DNA of 10,007 nt from Succinatimonas sp. UBA6849 (GTDB taxonomy: Bacteria; Pseudomonadota; Gammaproteobacteria; Enterobacterales; Succinivibrionaceae), in assembly GCA_002449335.1 (NCBI GenBank), contig DKDL01000108.1, forward strand, positions 1-10,007, given 5' to 3'. A program made the position numbers and the translations under genes. This document shows, piece by piece, positions 6,610 to 10,007 of this stretch (positions are counted from its first letter, which is position 1; every line of letters starts with the position of its first letter). Under the pieces are notes generated by a model. That model saw only the letters and a program-made list of their open reading frames with translations, was not told where the DNA came from and ran no database searches.

Positions 6610-7545
6610 ACCTAAAAATAGCGCAGCAGATGCATTTAACAGGGTAATGATTATGACAGAGGTAATTACTGACATCATATTAAGATTAGCTGAATCCTCA
6701 GCAAACTGAGGTAAGCACCTAATTGCTGTAATAGGTGCTAATGAGGTAATAGGAGCAAAGACAATTGCAACTAATACAAAACGCACCATAGGTGAGAATG
6801 GAGTTAATACCCAAATTAGAATAGCAATAACTAAAGCAGAACCATAGCGTAGGAACAGCATCTTTAAGATACGGTTTACGCTTGCAAAATTGATATTAAA
6901 GTTAAGGGCTACACCAATTACAAACATACATAAGAAGGTATTTGAACTACCAATCAGTTTTACTGGCTCTAAGATTTCTTTTGGCATAACTACACCAGTA
7001 GCTGACAGTGCAATAGACAAGATACAGCAGTAAGAGGTAATGGATTTAGCAAGCTCAATTAAGATCTTTTTAAGATCGATCTTTTCCCCAGAATCAAAGC
7101 CCTTTCTGTTTAAATATAAAGCCAAGCAATAAACACCACCAAAACAGAAGAATGCGTTGATTACATCAAACAGACAGAGCGCGATAAAACCTTCAGGGGA
7201 GAGAATTGACTGCATGAATGGCAGTACGAAATTACCAATATTAAATCCACCTAAATTTAACATGGTATAGACGCATCTATCAGGCTGCTTTCTGTAGAGT
7301 ACATAACCGATTAAAGGCAAGATCATGCTTACAACAAAAGCTAAGGGCAAGATAAAGAACATGCTTGCCTTAAGATCGATCTCACCTGATGATCCACCTA
7401 AAATAGCACAAGGCAGGGTAACGTACATGACTACATATGAAAGGTCACGTGCTGTTTTAATGGAAACAAGCTTAAAGCGCTTGAAAAAGTATCCAAAAAG
7501 AAAGATTAAGATAACTGTGTATGCGTTAATTAAAGAATCTGACAT
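6607..7545 (-). CDS. AEC (auxin efflux carrier) family permease
   Basis: This strongly hydrophobic protein of 312 residues has about ten predicted membrane helices in two five-helix halves, the architecture of the AEC family of the BART superfamily, whose bacterial members include malate and other carboxylate permeases. The first half carries NLGGFNIGNFVLP (97-109), matching the family's GN-x-G-x-P region. The second half carries FAPITSLAPITAIRC and NLNMMSVITSVIIITLLN, matching the C-terminal signature. The substrate cannot be told from sequence. The ATG at 7545 was chosen; an in-frame TTG at 7563 would add six residues (MNTVKK), but neither start has a good Shine-Dalgarno sequence and the ATG places helix 1 normally. 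It is probably a single-gene unit: the usp terminator lies upstream, and a PurR-like box lies about 80 bases before the start. Confidence 0.87.
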   Translation of the reverse strand: MSDSLINAYTVILIFLFGYFFKRFKLVSIKTARDLSYVVMYVTLPCAILGGSSGEIDLKASMFFILPLAFVVSMILPLIGYVLYRKQPDRCVYTMLNLGGFNIGNFVLPFMQSILSPEGFIALCLFDVINAFFCFGGVYCLALYLNRKGFDSGEKIDLKKILIELAKSITSYCCILSIALSATGVVMPKEILEPVKLIGSSNTFLCMFVIGVALNFNINFASVNRILKMLFLRYGSALVIAILIWVLTPFSPMVRFVLVAIVFAPITSLAPITAIRCLPQFAEDSANLNMMSVITSVIIITLLNASAALFLG

Positions 7546-7623
7546 TTTCTTTACTGTGTTCAACTAAATCAATGCGCATATTCTAATCAAATTTTACAAA
7601 GATTTCTAAAAATTGTTATTTCT

Positions 7624-7639
7624 GTGCAAACGTTTACTT
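7624..7639. promoter_or_regulatory. PurR/LacI-family-like operator
   Basis: GTGCAAACGTTTACTT matches the E. coli PurR consensus ACGCAAACGTTTTCGT at 12 of 16 positions, including the whole core GCAAACGTTT with its central CG. It lies about 80 bases upstream of the AEC permease start and inside an AT-rich gap, so the match stands out from base composition. Which LacI-family regulator would bind is unknown. The gap 7564-7778 holds no gene. Confidence 0.45.
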
Positions 7640-7653
7640 GATGGTGTAAAGAA

Positions 7654-7678
7654 TGATTTAAAAAAGAGCATTAAATCA
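7654..7678. repeat. AT-rich inverted repeat upstream of the AEC gene
   Basis: TGATTTAA (7654-7661) and TTAAATCA (7671-7678) form an 8-bp stem with a 9-base loop. On the minus strand the loop ends in a T-run, so it might be a secondary terminator for usp readthrough, but the stem has only one G-C pair and would be weak. Confidence 0.25.
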
Positions 7679-7711
7679 GCTAGGCTAGGACGAAAACAAC
7701 ACACAAAACAA

Positions 7712-7738
7712 GAAAGCTACGTCTTAAACGTAGCTTTC
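7712..7738 (-). terminator. Rho-independent terminator of the uspE-like gene
   Basis: GAAAGCTACGT (7712-7722) and ACGTAGCTTTC (7728-7738) form a perfect 11-bp stem with a 5-base loop, about 40 bases after the stop codon of the uspE-like gene. On the minus strand the stem is followed by TTGTTTTGTGTGTTGTTTT, a broken T-rich tail. It is the strongest hairpin in the window. Confidence 0.8.
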
Positions 7739-7778
7739 ATTTAACCTTGATTACAGGTTTGACTTAGTTTTTCTGTAA

Positions 7779-8699
7779 TTACTTAGCAATAGTCTTGCTG
7801 TTTAATACATACAGATCAGCATCAATATCATCAACGATTTCTTCACAGGTGTTACCAATTAAGGCTGCCATAAAGCCAGAACGACCTGCTGAACCAATGA
7901 ACACTGATTTAGCATTGAGTTTTCTGCAGATCTGTGGAATTACATCATCAGGCATACCTTCCTGGATATGACAGAACTCCTTTGGAATATTATGCTTGTG
8001 AGCAAACTCTAACAGTTTGTTCTTGTGCTCTTCAACTACACTCTGCTCATATAGAGATGGTGAGTAGTGAGGAACTTCTAACATTACACTAGGTAAATAT
8101 ACAGGTGCTGAGTTTACCAAGTGAATTTGACCCTTGGTAAGTTTAGCTATGATCTGAGCTTCACGAAGCATTGCTACATTTGAAATTACGTGATCCTTTA
8201 AAGTGAAATCAACGCAAACAACGATGTTGCCACCTTCGGTCCATTCATGATCTTTAGCAATAATTACAGGGATCTGTGAATTTCTTAGAATGTACCAGTC
8301 AATAGGTGTAAAGATGATTGAGTCTAGTACACCGTGGTGGTTAGCAGCCTTAATGATAAGATCATATTTTCCATTATTGATTTCATCAATAACAGCTTCG
8401 CCTACATCTTTGTTCTCAACAACCTTTGGAAGAATAGTAGTCTCAGAGTTAGCCTTGGTTCTGTACTCTTCAATGATCTTCTCTAGGTGGTCAATATAGG
8501 TCTGTTCAATATCCTCATGAACAGGCTTTTCTTTTACCTTGTTAAGAATGATTAAATCGTATGAATAATCATATACAACTCTTAAAAAGGTGATTGTTGC
8601 CTTTGGGTTGAACTGGGTGATATCTAAAGCACGCTTAAGTGCAACCTGAACATCTTTTTTAGGTTCGGCGACGACTAAAATATTATTGTACTTTTTCAT
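7779..8699 (-). CDS. uspE: UspE-like tandem-domain universal stress protein
   Basis: This 306-residue cytoplasmic protein has two Usp domains (about 4-148 and 157-303), alignable along its length with E. coli UspE (316 aa). Shared points are the opening MKKYNNILVVAEP, VVYDYSYDL, IIFTPIDWYILR near the end of domain 1, and IPQICRKLNA then IGSAGRSGFMAALIGNT in domain 2. The latter (269-284) fits the G-2x-G-9x-G nucleotide-binding pattern of the family, while domain 1 lacks it, as in UspE. Usp proteins help bacteria survive starvation and other stress; the biochemical role of UspE is not well defined. The ATG at 8699 has AGGAGA six bases upstream (8706-8711). It has its own gap and candidate promoter after murJ and its own terminator, so it is probably monocistronic. 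Confidence 0.9.
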   Translation of the reverse strand: MKKYNNILVVAEPKKDVQVALKRALDITQFNPKATITFLRVVYDYSYDLIILNKVKEKPVHEDIEQTYIDHLEKIIEEYRTKANSETTILPKVVENKDVGEAVIDEINNGKYDLIIKAANHHGVLDSIIFTPIDWYILRNSQIPVIIAKDHEWTEGGNIVVCVDFTLKDHVISNVAMLREAQIIAKLTKGQIHLVNSAPVYLPSVMLEVPHYSPSLYEQSVVEEHKNKLLEFAHKHNIPKEFCHIQEGMPDDVIPQICRKLNAKSVFIGSAGRSGFMAALIGNTCEEIVDDIDADLYVLNSKTIAK

Positions 8700-8768
8700 A
8701 AATTATCTCCTAGTCCATTGATATTTCTATATTAACTATAAGATATTACGTGTAAAAGATCATAAGTC

Positions 8769-8797
8769 TTTATATATAAATGTGCGACAACAAACAA
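8769..8797 (-). promoter_or_regulatory. Candidate promoter of the uspE-like gene
   Basis: On the minus strand TTGTTT (8792-8797) and TATAAA (8769-8774, 5 of 6) are spaced by 17 bp, about 70 bases before the start codon. Just upstream is an A/T-only inverted repeat, AAAATTT-TACTT-AAATTTT (8796-8814), which could act as an UP element or a weak murJ terminator. The -35 match is poor and the region is AT-rich. Confidence 0.35.
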
Positions 8798-8822
8798 AAT
8801 TTTACTTAAATTTTAACTGCTT

Positions 8823-8855
8823 ATATGTCTTCACCATATGTCTGTACCTATGTCT
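8823..8855. repeat. Three spaced copies of AGACATA across the murJ stop codon
   Basis: On the plus strand ATATGTCT occurs at 8823-8830 and 8836-8843, and TATGTCT at 8849-8855, with periods of 13 and 12 bases; the bases between are similar (TCACC, GTACC). On the minus strand this reads AGACATA three times, overlapping the murJ stop codon (8854-8856) and lying upstream of the uspE-like promoter. It may be a small tandem duplication or a repeated protein-binding site. Confidence 0.45.
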
Positions 8856-10007
8856 ACATTCTCAAAGTAGAAGGTCTGATGCCTAAAACTAGGCATACTG
8901 CTGTAAAGACGATACCGCCTGCTACAACAAATAAAGCCAGGTAGAAAGTAGCTTCAAGTGTAGACATTGCAATCCAGCTTTCAAACTCAGGTCTAATCAT
9001 AAAGATAACTGTTGCCATGATGAATCCAGCAAACAGTACTTTTAAGATAAATACAAGAGTCTGTTTTGAGATGGTATAGATGTTTCTCTTTTTTAGAAAA
9101 TAGATTAAAAGAGAGATGTTAACGTAGGCTGCAAGTGCTGTAGATAGAGCTAAACCTACATAACCTAAAGGACAGATTAAGATTAAGTTAAAGATAATGT
9201 TAGAGCAGATAGCTGTAATTGAGCAGCGTACAGGAGTCTTAGTGTCCTGAATTGCAGCAAAACCTTGCACAATCACTCTTACTAACATAATGGCACAAAG
9301 GCCTGATACAGAGGCTAATAAAGAAGCTGATGAAAGTAGTACATGCTCAGCTGTAAAAGCGCCTCTCATAAAGATAACTCTTAAGATAGGTTCTCTTAGA
9401 GCGATAATGCCGCACATAGAAGCAATACCTAAGAGCAGTACTAGACGCACACCCCAATCCAAAGTTTTTATGTATTTTTCATGATCCTGTTTGATATCAA
9501 TCTTAGATAGAGCAGGTAAGATCACAGTAGAAATAGCAACTGCAAAGATGCCGATAGGAAACTCTAGTAATCTGTCTGAGTAATAAAGGTAAGAGATAGC
9601 ACCTGTTGCTAAGAAAGAAGCTAAAGCTGTGTTTACAATTAAGTTAATCTGGCTTGCTGAGATTCCCACAATTGCAGGCAGCATCAGTTTTCTAATTTTG
9701 GTAACACCTTCATGATGCCAGCCCCACTTAGGAACAATAAAGATCTTGAGCTTTAATACAAAGGGGATCTGCAATGCTAACTGTAAAACGCCACCTACAA
9801 CCATTGCCACAGCTAATACCACATTAGGATCTGAAAAATGAGGTGCCACAAAATAGGCAAAGGTAATCAGCACAATGTTTAACACACAAGGTGTGATTGC
9901 AGGAATTAAGAATTTTCCATAGACATTTAAAACCGCACTGGTAAGAGCAGTTAAGGTTATGAAAAACAGATATGGGAAAGTTATTTTTAAAAGGAAGCTT
10001 GCCTGTG
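8854..10007 (-). CDS. murJ: Lipid II flippase MurJ (MviN), 5' end outside the window
   Basis: The visible 383 codons run in frame from the right edge to a TAG at 8854 and correspond to the C-terminal three quarters of MurJ (511 aa in E. coli), the MOP-superfamily inner-membrane protein that flips lipid II for peptidoglycan synthesis. No start codon is in the window: the frame is open through QASFLLKITFPYLFF at the edge, which aligns with E. coli MurJ, so the GTG codon at 9885 is internal. The hallmark segment SQINLIVNTALASFL, then YYSDRLLEFPIGIFAVA and VILPALSK, is present, with the conserved Arg of the DRL motif. Several hydrophobic helices follow. Nothing suggests damage. Confidence 0.93.
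   Translation of the reverse strand, partial: QASFLLKITFPYLFFITLTALTSAVLNVYGKFLIPAITPCVLNIVLITFAYFVAPHFSDPNVVLAVAMVVGGVLQLALQIPFVLKLKIFIVPKWGWHHEGVTKIRKLMLPAIVGISASQINLIVNTALASFLATGAISYLYYSDRLLEFPIGIFAVAISTVILPALSKIDIKQDHEKYIKTLDWGVRLVLLLGIASMCGIIALREPILRVIFMRGAFTAEHVLLSSASLLASVSGLCAIMLVRVIVQGFAAIQDTKTPVRCSITAICSNIIFNLILICPLGYVGLALSTALAAYVNISLLIYFLKKRNIYTISKQTLVFILKVLFAGFIMATVIFMIRPEFESWIAMSTLEATFYLALFVVAGGIVFTAVCLVLGIRPSTLRM

Noticed and set aside
7546..7563. TTG start at 7563 for the AEC permease
   Set aside because: A rare start codon without a Shine-Dalgarno sequence; the ATG six codons downstream is more likely, although its own ribosome binding site is also weak.
7325..7567. Plus-strand open frame over the start of the AEC gene
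   Set aside because: It is antisense to membrane-helix coding sequence and its translation is basic and unlike any family I know.
8290..8499. Plus-strand open frame inside the uspE-like gene
   Set aside because: It is a shadow of a conserved coding region with no independent signals.
9290..9484. Plus-strand open frame inside murJ
   Set aside because: It is antisense to conserved MurJ helices with no ribosome binding site or family match.
9883..9885. GTG as the start of murJ
   Set aside because: The frame stays open to the window edge and the upstream residues align with MurJ, so this codon is an internal valine.

Overview
The window is AT-rich DNA from a Gram-negative bacterium, most likely a gammaproteobacterium. 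The evidence is the company of genes: a MalZ-type GH13 protein, a PepD-type M20 dipeptidase, a two-domain UspE-like universal stress protein, MurJ, and a bioF-bioG-bioC biotin cluster (BioG instead of BioH is common in some AT-rich gammaproteobacteria, such as Haemophilus). An anaerobic host-associated lineage such as Succinivibrionaceae would fit, but that is inference from composition and gene content. No mobile element, CRISPR array, tRNA or rRNA was seen.

Layout. Positions 1-3570 (minus strand) hold a two-gene unit: pepD, then 17 bp downstream a MalZ-like GH13 gene. A strong ribosome binding site at the very left edge shows that a third gene follows outside the window. Positions 3571-3760 are a divergent promoter region. 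Positions 3761-6433 (plus strand) hold bioF-bioG-bioC, which make the pimeloyl moiety (BioC methylates malonyl-ACP, BioG removes the methyl ester) and start ring assembly (BioF). Positions 6434-6606 are a convergent terminator region. Then, all on the minus strand, come an AEC-family permease gene (6607-7545), a uspE-like gene with a clear terminator (7779-8699), and the 3' three quarters of murJ (8854 to the right edge, cut by the window).

The most notable feature is the MalZ-like protein. Its fold is well conserved and its reading frame is intact, but five of the seven residues that are near-invariant in GH13 enzymes are replaced, including the acid/base Glu (now Gln382) and the transition-state Asp (now Lys458). 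It looks like a catalytically dead or repurposed glycosidase that has been kept as a full-length protein with an extra C-terminal insertion. Other points are smaller: a candidate operator in the bio leader, a PurR-like box upstream of the AEC gene, and a triple AGACATA repeat across the murJ stop codon. The remaining genes are ordinary housekeeping or metabolic genes.
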